DNA of 64,000 bases from Candidatus Paraprochloron terpiosi LD05. GTDB lineage: Bacteria; Cyanobacteriota; Cyanobacteriia; Cyanobacteriales; Prochloraceae. The notes under the pieces are model-generated. The model was given only the letters and a program-made list of their open reading frames with translations. It searched no databases and was not told the origin of the DNA. Of this stretch, positions 26,287 to 35,353 are shown piece by piece. Every line of letters starts with the position of its first letter. Within the stretch, counting starts at the first letter, position 1. Position numbers and translations under genes: made by a program. The stretch covers positions 2,217,422 through 2,281,421 of the forward strand of contig CP073341.1 of the NCBI GenBank assembly GCA_018141785.1, written 5' to 3'.

Positions 26287-27093
26287 TTATTTGAGCGGTT
26301 CAGCGATATTTTTGGCTTTATAAAAGGTATCCAGACTGTGGCTATCGCCCACAAAACGCCAATGCCAAGGTTCGTAACTGATTCCTTGGGGATTATCTTT
26401 CGGAAAGGATAGTTCAAAACTATACCTAGCTGCATTGGTTCTTAGCCAGCGAAAGGCAGCAGTATTTTCAAAACTGGTTGCCAAATTAGTTGCCGGGACT
26501 TTGCCATCACCCATATCTATAGCATATCCCGTATGATGCTCGCTGTAACCAGGAGGAGCGCTCACTTCTGCCCGTTTAGCCGTATTTTGGGCCCGTTGTT
26601 CTTTAATCTTAAAAAACAAGTATTCCTGGTCCTGAACAGAACGAAAACCGGAAATGGGTGTGAGAATAACCCCCTCAGCCCTTGCTGCTGCCTGCATTTC
26701 CCTAAATTTAGCCGCCGCAGACCGCCGCAAGCGAATCCTGCCATCAGAGGTTACTGCTTGTAACTCGGATATGGGAGCTTCCTCGTAACTCAGATGTCCC
26801 AGGATATTGTCCGGTTCAGCAGGGTCCGGAGTAGATTTGGATTCATCAACAGGACGAGTTTCTGGTGGTGGTAGGGGGTTTTCCCCCACTCCCTTCCCCC
26901 CTCTAGGCTGAAAGATAAGAAGCTGAATCAGTAGGGCGATCGCCCCCAGTCCGAGCAACCCGTACATCACTAATCCTAGTCCTCGTTGGTGCGAAGATCT
27001 GCTCTTAGCAGATATTTCTCGCAACGCTTCTGGAATATCGTCAGGTATTGTAGATAGTTGAACTGGTGGTTCTGGCATTCCCGCCTTATCCAA
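26287..27093 (-). CDS. Membrane-anchored D,D-carboxypeptidase of the VanY/M15 family
   Basis: A 268-aa type II membrane protein: short cytoplasmic N-terminus, transmembrane helix (GLVMYGLLGLGAIALLIQLL), a Pro/Glu-rich linker and a periplasmic M15B peptidase domain. Zinc ligands and catalytic residues are visible in SEHHTGYAIDMGD and EPWHWRFVGD, and the arginine motif in ISGFRSVQDQ. It trims the terminal D-Ala of peptidoglycan stem peptides. Start ATG at 27093. Confidence 0.92.
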   Translation of the reverse strand: MDKAGMPEPPVQLSTIPDDIPEALREISAKSRSSHQRGLGLVMYGLLGLGAIALLIQLLIFQPRGGKGVGENPLPPPETRPVDESKSTPDPAEPDNILGHLSYEEAPISELQAVTSDGRIRLRRSAAAKFREMQAAARAEGVILTPISGFRSVQDQEYLFFKIKEQRAQNTAKRAEVSAPPGYSEHHTGYAIDMGDGKVPATNLATSFENTAAFRWLRTNAARYSFELSFPKDNPQGISYEPWHWRFVGDSHSLDTFYKAKNIAEPLK

Positions 27094-27193
27094 AACTTTT
27101 CCTCCCTATTTTATTCTATTATTTTCATCTATACTCTTGCGGTAGTATATAGTAGTAAGCTGTCATCAAGCTTCAGCTTTTGATAAAAAGTCT

Positions 27194-28165
27194 GTGTTTT
27201 TAACCGTTGTCATTCCCACTTACAATCGCCTGCCAATTTTGGCTAAGTGCCTGGAAGCTTTGTGTAATCAGCAATTGAGCGATGATAACTCTTACGAAGT
27301 TGTTGTTGTGGATGATGGTTCCACGGACGGTACTTTAGAGTGGTTCAGAGCACATAAAAAGGAATTGTCCCACGTCAGATGGCTATCTCAAAGACATCAA
27401 GGACCAGCAGCAGCGCGTAATCTGGGTGTTTTGGCATCAAGAGGGGATATCATCGTATTTATAGATAGTGATTTAGTTGTCACAGAGCATTTCCTCCAAG
27501 CTCACGCAGTAGCCCTAGTAGAAGGAGAAAAGCAACTGGGGAGCGGGATTTTTACTTACGGTAGAGTAATTAATACCTGCAATTTCGCTAATCCTACCGC
27601 CGAACCCTACAAAATCACCGATTTTTCCGCTGCTTATTTTGCCACCGGGAATGTGGCGATCGCCAAGTCTTGGCTAGAAAAAGCAGGACTGTTCGACACC
27701 TGCTTTCAACTCTACGGTTGGGAAGACTTGGAATTAGGGGTACGTCTCAAACAACTGGGACTGAAATTAATTAAATGTCCCAATGCAGTGGGTTATCATT
27801 GGCATCCTGATTTCAGTTTAGCCCAAATTCCCCAGTTAATTGAAAAAGAAATCCAACGGGGACGCATGGGAGTCCTATTCTACCAAAAGCATCCTACCTT
27901 TCCAGTGCGGCTGATGATCCAGATGACCTGGTTCCACCGTCTTCTTTGGGGTATCCTCTCCCTTGGGGGGCATTTGAACGAGAAAACCATGGCACCATTA
28001 TTACAATGGTTAATAGATAGGGAAAAACCCCAATTCGCCCGGTCAATAGCCCGCATTTTCCTCAACTGGTACAATGTCCAGGGAGTTTATGCAGCTTATG
28101 CACAACTTAAAAAAATTAGTAACATATTTATTATAATAATATTGTTCAGTCTTAATATTTATTAA
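27194..28165 (+). CDS. Family 2 glycosyltransferase
   Basis: A 323-aa GT-A enzyme: FLTVVIPTYNRLPILAKCLE, the UDP-sugar site VVVDDGSTDGT, and the DxD-like FIDSDLVV. GWEDLELGVRLKQLG is the acceptor-side ED motif. The sugar and acceptor are not predictable; the C-terminal hydrophobic end (NIFIIIILFSLNIY) may attach it to the membrane. The start is GTG at 27194. The 3' end overlaps the convergent cysS stop by 4 bp. Confidence 0.9.
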   Translation: MFLTVVIPTYNRLPILAKCLEALCNQQLSDDNSYEVVVVDDGSTDGTLEWFRAHKKELSHVRWLSQRHQGPAAARNLGVLASRGDIIVFIDSDLVVTEHFLQAHAVALVEGEKQLGSGIFTYGRVINTCNFANPTAEPYKITDFSAAYFATGNVAIAKSWLEKAGLFDTCFQLYGWEDLELGVRLKQLGLKLIKCPNAVGYHWHPDFSLAQIPQLIEKEIQRGRMGVLFYQKHPTFPVRLMIQMTWFHRLLWGILSLGGHLNEKTMAPLLQWLIDREKPQFARSIARIFLNWYNVQGVYAAYAQLKKISNIFIIIILFSLNIY

Positions 28166-29625
28166 TTGTTTTTTCCATGCCAATGAGTCACTCCACCAGG
28201 GCGATCCATAAGGGTTATGCCAAGAGAAAGTAATTCGTCCCGAATGCGATCACCCTCGGCAAAATTCTTCTCTTTTCGCGCTGCTGCACGTTTTTCAATC
28301 AACGCCTCAATTTCTTCATCCTTCAAACCCCCATTACTTTCCTGCACTTTCTCGTCAGGTTCCGCCCTAAATCCCAAAACCCCTGCCAATTCTACTAAAG
28401 TCTGCCATTGTTGTCGTAATTGGCGAACAGAAGTTGTGCTTTCTCCCTGGTGAACCAAAATATTAGCTTCCCGCTGTAATTTTTTAGCAATTTCAAACAA
28501 AACCGCCAAACCGCCGGCAAAGTTAAAATCCTCATCCACTGCTTCCCGGAATCGTTGTATTAGGGAATTAGGAGCTGGATTGGGGTTTGGAGAATCATCT
28601 TCCCAAGAATTATTTATAATAGAGTAATAACCAAATAGCAATCCCTCTTTTAAAGTTTTCCAACCATTGGTAGCAGCAGCCAAGGCTTCGGGGGTAAAAT
28701 CCAGGGGTTTGCGGTATTGCGCTTGGAGAACAAACAATCGCACCGCCATCGGATCGTATTGGGCTAGGATATCCCGAATCGTTACAAAATTCCCCAGGGA
28801 CTTAGACATTTTCTCCCCACCAACCTTTACCATACCATTGTGGAGCCAATACCGCGCCAAGGGTTTACCCGTCACCGCTTCTGACTGGGCAATTTCATTT
28901 TCGTGGTGAGGGAAAATCAAATCTCCTCCCCCCATATGAAAGTCGATGGTTTCCCCCAACCGTTCTCGCACCATGGCTGAACATTCAATATGCCAGCCAG
29001 GACGTCCGGGTCCCCAAGGGGAGTCCCAAGCAGGTTCTCCTGGTTTAGCAGCCTTCCAAAGGGCAAAATCAAAGGGATCTTTCTTTTTTTGGGAGTCAGG
29101 ATCTTCCACTTCCACCCGTCCGCTGGCTCCTGCTTGCAAATCTTCTAACTTCCGTCCTGAAAGTTTTCCGTAATCGGCAAATTGGCGAACGGAATAGTAA
29201 ACATCCCCTTGCTCTGGATAAGCATAGCCTTTTTGTTCCAAGTCATACACCAAGCGTTTAATGCCATCTAGAGTACTCGTTGCGCGAGGATAAGCATCTG
29301 CTGGGCGGACGTTCAAACGCTCCATATCCTCGAAATAAGCCTCAATGAACCGTTCTGATACCGCTTCCATAGACGTACCCTCGGCTCGCGCTCGGTTGAG
29401 AATCTTATCATCAATATCGGTAAAATTCTGCACGTATTGTACCTCATAACCCCGCCATTCTAGATAGCGGCGGACTACGTCCCAGACAATACAAGTCCGT
29501 CCATGTCCCAGGTGACAGTAGTCGTAGACAGTAATCCCGCAGCAGTACATCTGCACTTTCCCCGGTTTGCGGGATTCAAATGGTTCTTTACGGCGGGTGA
29601 GAGTGTTATAAATAGTTAGGGTCAT
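28162..29625 (-). CDS. cysS: Cysteinyl-tRNA synthetase
   Basis: Class I aminoacyl-tRNA synthetase charging tRNA-Cys. The zinc-binding CCGITVYDYCHLGHGRT includes the HIGH-type HLGH, the second zinc region HIECSAM and HHENEIAQ are present, and the KMSKS loop is KMSKSLGNF. The 487-aa length is standard. The ATG at 29625 (MTLTIYNTLTRRKEPF) is chosen over a GTG 21 bases upstream because MTLTIYNT is the family's N-terminus. Confidence 0.96.
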   Translation of the reverse strand: MTLTIYNTLTRRKEPFESRKPGKVQMYCCGITVYDYCHLGHGRTCIVWDVVRRYLEWRGYEVQYVQNFTDIDDKILNRARAEGTSMEAVSERFIEAYFEDMERLNVRPADAYPRATSTLDGIKRLVYDLEQKGYAYPEQGDVYYSVRQFADYGKLSGRKLEDLQAGASGRVEVEDPDSQKKKDPFDFALWKAAKPGEPAWDSPWGPGRPGWHIECSAMVRERLGETIDFHMGGGDLIFPHHENEIAQSEAVTGKPLARYWLHNGMVKVGGEKMSKSLGNFVTIRDILAQYDPMAVRLFVLQAQYRKPLDFTPEALAAATNGWKTLKEGLLFGYYSIINNSWEDDSPNPNPAPNSLIQRFREAVDEDFNFAGGLAVLFEIAKKLQREANILVHQGESTTSVRQLRQQWQTLVELAGVLGFRAEPDEKVQESNGGLKDEEIEALIEKRAAARKEKNFAEGDRIRDELLSLGITLMDRPGGVTHWHGKNN

Positions 29626-29699
29626 AATAAAATAATATAAGAGCACGGGATGTACATGGACATCCTTATCGATTATATAGAAGTTTCCCCGGCTAGGTT

Positions 29700-30785
29700 A
29701 TGCAAACAGTGACGACTCCTCCCAATGCTGCTACAGCATTAGATACCCCGAAACAGGGATTGCCCGTTACCATCATTACTGGTTTTCTCGGTAGCGGCAA
29801 GACTACTCTCCTCAACCACATCTTAACCAATCAACAAGGACTGAAAACTGCTGTCCTTGTGAATGAGTTTGGGGAAATCGGCATTGACAATGAGTTGATT
29901 ATCAGCACCGATGAGAATATGGTGGAACTGAACAACGGTTGTGTTTGCTGCACCATTAATGACGATTTAATCCAGGCAGTGTATCAAGTTCTGGAAAGGG
30001 AAGAAAAGGTAGACTATCTGGTGGTGGAAACTACTGGTTTGGCCGATCCTCTCCCTGTAGCACTGACCTTTTTGGGAACGGAATTGCGAGATATGACTCG
30101 TCTCGATTCCATTATTACCATGGTAGACTGCGCTAATTTCAGTTTGGACTTGTTTAACAGTCAAGCTGCTTATAGTCAGATTACCTACGGAGATATCATC
30201 GTTCTCAACAAGACTGATTTGGTGGATGAAGGAAATGTGGATGCTTTGGAGGTGAGAATTCGCGACATGAAGGAAGGAGCGAGAATTCTCCGCACCCACA
30301 ATGCCCAAGTCTCCCTCCCTTTAGTTCTCAGCGTCGGTTTATTCTCCTCGGATAAATATTCAGAGTCTGAACATGACCACCATCATGACCATGACCATGA
30401 CCATCACCATGACCATCACCATGACCATGACCATCACCATCACCATGACCACCACTCCCACCACTTAGAAAACGATGGCTTTATCTCTTTATCCTTCCAA
30501 AGCGACAAGCCATTTTCCATTAGGAAGTTCCAGTATTTTCTGGACAATCAACTCCCATTAAATGTATTTCGCGCTAAGGGAATTCTTTGGTTTGACGAAA
30601 GTCCCAGCCGTCATATCTTTCACTTAAGCGGTAAGCGCTTTACCATTGAGGATGATGAGTGGAAAGGGGACCAGAAGAATCAATTAGTGTTAATTGGTCA
30701 AAATTTGGATTTGGATCATTTGCGTACTCTATTGGAAAAATGTCTCTGTCTCCCTTCTATTCATAGAGGAAAAGGTTTCGCATAA
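29700..30785 (+). CDS. CobW/COG0523 GTPase metallochaperone with His-rich loop
   Basis: A 361-aa G3E GTPase: Walker A ITGFLGSGKTTLLNHIL, the metal-binding CxCC motif in NNGCVCCTINDDL, and the NKTD base-specificity motif (VLNKTDLVD). A stretch at about residues 222-257 is almost pure His/Asp, a likely metal-buffering loop, followed by the C-terminal CobW domain (FRAKGILWFDES). COG0523 proteins insert or deliver Zn, Co or similar metals; which one is unclear here. Start ATG at 29700, divergent from cysS. Confidence 0.93.
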   Translation: MQTVTTPPNAATALDTPKQGLPVTIITGFLGSGKTTLLNHILTNQQGLKTAVLVNEFGEIGIDNELIISTDENMVELNNGCVCCTINDDLIQAVYQVLEREEKVDYLVVETTGLADPLPVALTFLGTELRDMTRLDSIITMVDCANFSLDLFNSQAAYSQITYGDIIVLNKTDLVDEGNVDALEVRIRDMKEGARILRTHNAQVSLPLVLSVGLFSSDKYSESEHDHHHDHDHDHHHDHHHDHDHHHHHDHHSHHLENDGFISLSFQSDKPFSIRKFQYFLDNQLPLNVFRAKGILWFDESPSRHIFHLSGKRFTIEDDEWKGDQKNQLVLIGQNLDLDHLRTLLEKCLCLPSIHRGKGFA

Positions 30786-31163
30786 GCTATAGGGCGCTTG
30801 TAGGGTGGGCAATACAATAGTTGCCAGTATCCACCAACCAGCTCTATCAATCTGTCTTCTGAGTACTAACCATTGTGCAAACCCTAGTACAGCGCCTCCA
30901 AAAGCACCTCCCACAGAGCCTCCTATAGCATATCGCACAGTTTGCGTCAAAAGATTTCGGATAGGTTCGCTGAAAACATGGCTATAGCGCTCAGGATCCC
31001 ACTTAACATAGCGCTCAAGATCCACCGCAGCATAGCGCAAATTATCATTCACGTCGCCTCCCACCACGAATAACACCAATAATCCCACAGCTACCCCGAC
31101 AGCATTAGCAAGTACCCACTGCTGCCAAAATCGGAGTCTCACAACCCTTTGCCTCTTAGTCAT
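30729..31163 (-). pseudogene. Membrane protein truncated at its 3' end
   Basis: Start ATG at 31163 follows a good AAGGAGCG site. The product has a first transmembrane helix (WVLANAVGVAVGLLVLFVVG) and a Gly-rich second one ending GFAQWLVLRRQIDRAGWWIL, a common cyanobacterial membrane-protein pattern in which further 'FAQWLVLRR' units normally follow. After WWILATIV the frame runs across a junction and into the reverse complement of the CobW 3' end (below 30810), so the natural C-terminus is lost. Function unknown. Confidence 0.55.
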
Positions 31164-31375
31164 TGTTTTCGCTCCTTTTTAATTATATAGCAGTCGCCAA
31201 GGCGATTGATACACCCAGGGTAAGTTGGATCTAGTTAGCTCGAAACGTTAGAACCCTTACCTGTCAGCAATTTTCCAAGCATCCTACCTGTCAAACTCAT
31301 AACTGGTAACTGGTATGGTACGTGCTATATGTATTCTAGCAAATTAGAGCAACTCATGCTTGGAGGATTTTTCTC

Positions 31376-32254
31376 ATGGGATTTGTTATCAGTACAGTGA
31401 ATATGAAAGGTGGTGTGGGGAAAACCACTCTCACGGTTAACTTAGCAACAAGTTTAGCCAAAAATCATGGGAAACGAGTCCTAGTCATAGATTTAGACTC
31501 CCAAATTAACGGGACTCTCAGTTTAATGTCCCCCCATGAATTTGCCAAAATGAGAAAAGCAAGATCAACTCTCAGTTATCTAATCGACTCTTTAATTAAA
31601 TCTAATGTTCCGACAGACGAAGAATTAGAGCAATTTATTTGTCAGAATGTCTGTGAAGTGAAAGGAATAGATGTATTACCGGGAGACTTGGAACTATACG
31701 ATGAGTATTTAGTGTCCGAAATGCTCCACAAACAGGCTATTTCCCAACCTGATACTAATTTTAACGCAATTTGGCAGCAACTTGAACGAGGATTGATATC
31801 CACCCTCATCAAACCATTGCGTTCCCAGTACGATTTTATCATCATGGATTGTCCTCCGGGTTATAATTTGTTAACTCGTAGTGGTATTGCTGCGAGCGAT
31901 TTTTACTTACTCCCTGCTCGTCCTGAACCTTTATCCATTGTCGGTATTCAATTACTGGAAAGACGTATTAAGAAACTGAAACAAAATCATGGTAATACAG
32001 ATCTACAATTATTGGGCATAGTTTTCATTCTCTCAGGGAGTACTCTCTTCAATCGTTATTATAAACAAGTAATGAAGCGAATAACTGAAGATTTTACCCT
32101 GGAGGTACTCTTCCAAAACTCCATTCCTATGGACGTGAATGTTGCTAAAGCGGTGGATAGTTTTCGGCCAGTAGTGCTATCTAAACCTAATTCATCGGGG
32201 GCAAAAGCTTTTACTCTCTTAACTCAAGAGTTGTTAACTAAGTTAGCTAATTAA
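31376..32254 (+). CDS. ParA-family ATPase
   Basis: A 292-aa ParA/MinD-type ATPase with deviant Walker A MKGGVGKTTLTVNLA (residues 10-24), Walker A' VIDLDSQINGTLS and Walker B FIIMDCPPGYN. Chromosomal or plasmid-type partitioning ATPases of this size act with a ParB-like partner, but none is adjacent. The stop codon sits exactly at the 3' edge of antisense group II intron A: the pre-insertion reading would have ended TAG, now TAA. The 31164-31375 upstream gap contains no gene. Confidence 0.92.
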   Translation: MGFVISTVNMKGGVGKTTLTVNLATSLAKNHGKRVLVIDLDSQINGTLSLMSPHEFAKMRKARSTLSYLIDSLIKSNVPTDEELEQFICQNVCEVKGIDVLPGDLELYDEYLVSEMLHKQAISQPDTNFNAIWQQLERGLISTLIKPLRSQYDFIIMDCPPGYNLLTRSGIAASDFYLLPARPEPLSIVGIQLLERRIKKLKQNHGNTDLQLLGIVFILSGSTLFNRYYKQVMKRITEDFTLEVLFQNSIPMDVNVAKAVDSFRPVVLSKPNSSGAKAFTLLTQELLTKLAN

Positions 32255-32295
32255 TTAGAGTCGAGGGGGATGTTACCACCCCGCCCCTCTCCGAC

Positions 32296-32328
<33 letters not shown>

Positions 32329-32338
32329 CAGGTGCTTC

Positions 32339-34119
32339 TTACGTCTTTACGACGCGCTTTACGAGTCCGTCCTTAATACGCTTACGGTGTACCGCTTGCG
32401 CCTGGTGACATTCCCGATGGAGAGCAACTAGATTCTTACGGTTCCAGTTGTTATGGTTACCATCTATGTGATGCAACTCCACGGCACCATCTATCTCCAT
32501 AAACAATCGATTGCAATGCGGACATTTGTCCTTCTGTCGCTTAATGGCGTCAGCGGTTGGTCCACCGTATAATTTGGAATTTCGACCGACCCAATAGGAG
32601 ACATTCCCATCGTAGGGTGAGGCATTACCTTTAACCATCACGTGGTTATTGACTTTCCAGGGAATTGCTGGGAAAGCTTTCGTTGTCTGCTCATTGGTGA
32701 GCTGTCGTTTGGCTGCTCCTTGGGGTTTAATCCCCTTGGTGGCTAACCGTCGTGCTTTCTCAGCTTCCTTCAAGGCCATCCTGCGTTTTTCTGCCCTTAG
32801 TTTGCGCCATAGCCATATCCGCAGCGGGTCATAGGGCGTGTTTACTCATATCGCAGTTTTTGTGATTTTGACGACCGCCTCGGATTTGTGACTCTATCCT
32901 TTTCAGGCTCGATCAACCGTGGTTGCGCCACTTTTCCAGGTAGCTTTAACCTTGGTCTTTATGTCTGCATAATTCTTGGAACTCGGTGTGGATTTAAAGA
33001 CTCCACGGGAGTTGACACGGAAGTGCCACCCCAAAAAGTCAAATCCATCCGTAGCTTTACTCACCTTAGTCTTAGCTTCGTTAATTCGTAGCCCTCTGGA
33101 CTCCAGGAATTTGTCGATATCTTCCCGTAGCCTCTTGATGTCGGCTTCGGGTTTACAGATAAAGACCGCGTCATCCGCGTAACGAATACCTCTTATTAAC
33201 GGTCTTGACCGTTCCTTTTTCCATTGGTCTGACCCTAAGTTCTCAAATCCATCTAGGGCGATATTGGCCAGTAGTGGCGAGATAACCCCGCCTTGGGGCG
33301 TGCCCTTTGTACTGGAGGGGTATTCTCCGCGAACGCCAGCTTTTATTGCAATCCTAAGTCCCCTTAAAGCTTCGATTGGTAGTACTACTTTGTTGAGCAT
33401 GACCTGATGGTCAATTTCGTCAAAGCATTTGCTAATGTCTGTCTCCAGGATTAGCTTATCTTTTCCGTTGCAATTGCTTTTCAGGTTCTCAAAGATGAAC
33501 TTTTGTGCGTCCGCAGTACAGCGACCGGGTCGGAAGCCGTAACTTCTTTCTCCGGCAGTTGCCTCATAGGCTGGTTCTGCTGCTAGCTTGAGCAGCGCTT
33601 GCCATGCCCGGTCGGCTATTGTAGGGATGCCTAAACCCCTTGTTTTGCCGTTAGGCTTGGGGATGTTTACCCTTCTCAGTTGTTGGTGTTTCCAGTGATG
33701 CCAGTGCTTGTTCAGCTTTTGGCATAGCACTAGGCGCTCTTTAGTAGAGAGTGCGGTTTTGCCATCAACTCCGGGGACTTACGCCCTGTATTTAGCTGTG
33801 TAACTTGTTTGACGGCCAGTGCTTGGGCGGCACGACTCCGAAGTAGGAGCCGTTGTAAACGTTTGACTTTGGGCAATTGAATTGTTTTTTCTGCGCTTTG
33901 AAGATACTCCGCTGTAACCGAAAGACTTGTTGTCGGAATCGCTTCCATGGCAAGTCCTTCCAGACTTCATCCGCCCTTGGGCAGATTTCGTCAGCCCTCC
34001 GGCCAATCTTCCCCATTTGCAGCAGAGCTGCCAAGTGGAGCCTCAAGGCTTTCAGCCTGCTCAGGCGCGGCTGCGCAGGAGCAGGGGTATTCGATTGGGG
34101 CTAATTTAGTGACTTGCAC
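32339..34119 (-). pseudogene. ltrA: Intron A maturase/reverse transcriptase, broken
   Basis: Pieces in three frames: an N-terminal part (DEVWKDLPWKRFRQQVF), the reverse transcriptase (RGLGIPTIADRAWQALLKLA, GTPQGGVISPLLANIALD, catalytic RYADDAVF), domain X (DFLGWHFRVNSRGVFKS) and a C-terminal HNH endonuclease (CPHCNRLF...ELHHIDGNHNN). It is disrupted by a palindrome insertion near 34060-34085, a -1 shift at AAGTCCCCGGAGTT near 33780 and a further shift near 32905. The active site YADD is intact, but no full-length product can be made. Confidence 0.9.
34056..34085. repeat. Palindromic cassette, family 2 (intron A, in maturase 5' end)
   Basis: 30 nt, CCTGCTCAGGCGCGG CTGCGCAGGAGCAGG. Sister introns have GCAGC here; the swap shifts the maturase frame. 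Confidence 0.88.
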
Positions 34120-34757
34120 TGTTTAAGCTCCTTCTTTTCGCTCTGATAATTCCATTGGGTATCTTCTCTGTAGAAGCCATCGGGCAGTTACGCCCTCTCT
34201 TACCCTCGCCCTTCCGGTAGGTCGTTAATCATGCGACCTCACCACATTACATGTCGGGTTTGGAACCCCCTGTTTCAGTGGGAGTTGAGCGAGTTTTTAC
34301 TCGTTGGGAATGAACTATTGTTACGAACCCTTGGGATTCATCTTTTGGGCCACGGTGCAACTCAGGAATGTAAGGTTGTAATAACGTCTCTTACGAGTTT
34401 CTTTCGGTATCTTTTCTGTCGTTAGCGACTTGACAGTGTCTTCTCTTAGGTCTTTTTTCAGATGATTCACGTTAGGTTATCCCGGTATTCCCCCTGTTAG
34501 CGGTGTTACCGACAAGCCGCTTGTCAGCTCCAGTTCCGCCCTGCTGCCAGCTTCTGCCTGGTGATTAACCTCACAGTGGCCAGCCCGGAGGGCGCGGCTG
34601 CGCAGGCGGGAGAGGCTTGGTTGCACGATTTCTGACCGTGTCCTCACTCTCATAGTTCATTCAGTTGTCAAGGTTCGGTAATCCTAGGTAGGAATCATTC
34701 TTCCGTTTTTAGCTCCTTTCGGTAGCTTAGATTCTTGGAGACGCTGTCCCGAAAACC

Positions 34758-34787
34758 CCTGCTCCTGTGCAGCCGCACCTGAGCAGG
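34758..34787. repeat. Palindromic cassette, family 2 (intron A, domain I)
   Basis: Reverse-oriented copy CCTGCTCCTGTGCAG CCGCACCTGAGCAGG with a compensating pair change (GTGC/GCAC) in the stem, so pairing is kept. Confidence 0.85.
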
Positions 34788-34875
34788 CTCCTGCTTATGT
34801 TTGGCTTATGCCGCGAATTTAACAGGAAACGAGCCGCACGTTATTATAGCAATGTGTGTGGGCTCGGTATTTACA

Positions 34876-34954
34876 TTCGTAGGTTGGGTTGAGGCACGAA
34901 ACCCAACAGCGCCAACCCATGTTGGGTAACGCTGGCGCTCTACCCAACCTACAC
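34876..34954. repeat. Palindromic GTAGGTTGGGTT repeat
   Basis: CGTAGGTTGGGTTGAGGCAC and CGCTCTACCCAACCTACACC pair end to end, with inner AACAGCGCCAACC / GGGTAACGCTGGCG. Lies between intron A and the next gene. Confidence 0.8.
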
Positions 34955-35335
34955 CTAGAAGGAATCTAAATCTAATGCTTTTGAGCCACCTTTTTGGAAC
35001 TCTACTAACAGTTTACCTAGTTGAGTCCAAATGAGAGCAGCAATGAAAACAGTCGTTGTCAAGGATACTCCATAGGAAAACCAGGGATTAATGCTAAAAA
35101 TCTCTAAACCAGTGGCCAAAAAGATACAAATACCAACACAAATACCCAGAAATGGTAACTTTAATTCTACCCCTTGCATTTCCTTTATGATGTGTGGGGA
35201 AGGTGTTTTCATCCATTTCTGTACCTTTTGCTCTAAAATAGCTTTAAAAGCTAAACCACAGGTGATAGAGATAAATAAACCGACGAGGATCAACAAGTAG
35301 GGTGGTTGTGGGAAATAATAATACATGATTTTCAA
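34955..35335 (-). CDS. Small membrane protein of unknown function
   Basis: A 126-aa protein with three predicted transmembrane helices (YLLILVGLFISITCGLAF, LPFLGICVGICIFLATGL, YGVSLTTTVFIAALIWT) and a short polar end. It sits 18 bp downstream of the ubiB-like kinase gene on the same strand and may be co-transcribed. An internal ATG three codons in is an alternative start. I do not recognise the family. Confidence 0.65.
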   Translation of the reverse strand: MKIMYYYFPQPPYLLILVGLFISITCGLAFKAILEQKVQKWMKTPSPHIIKEMQGVELKLPFLGICVGICIFLATGLEIFSINPWFSYGVSLTTTVFIAALIWTQLGKLLVEFQKGGSKALDLDSF

Positions 35336-35353
35336 ACCGCAATCAGGAAGAAA

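Noticed and set aside
29700..30785. Operon of cobW-like, cbiET and cobN genes for cobalamin
   Set aside because: They are 7-20 kb apart and on different strands, so no operon is supported.
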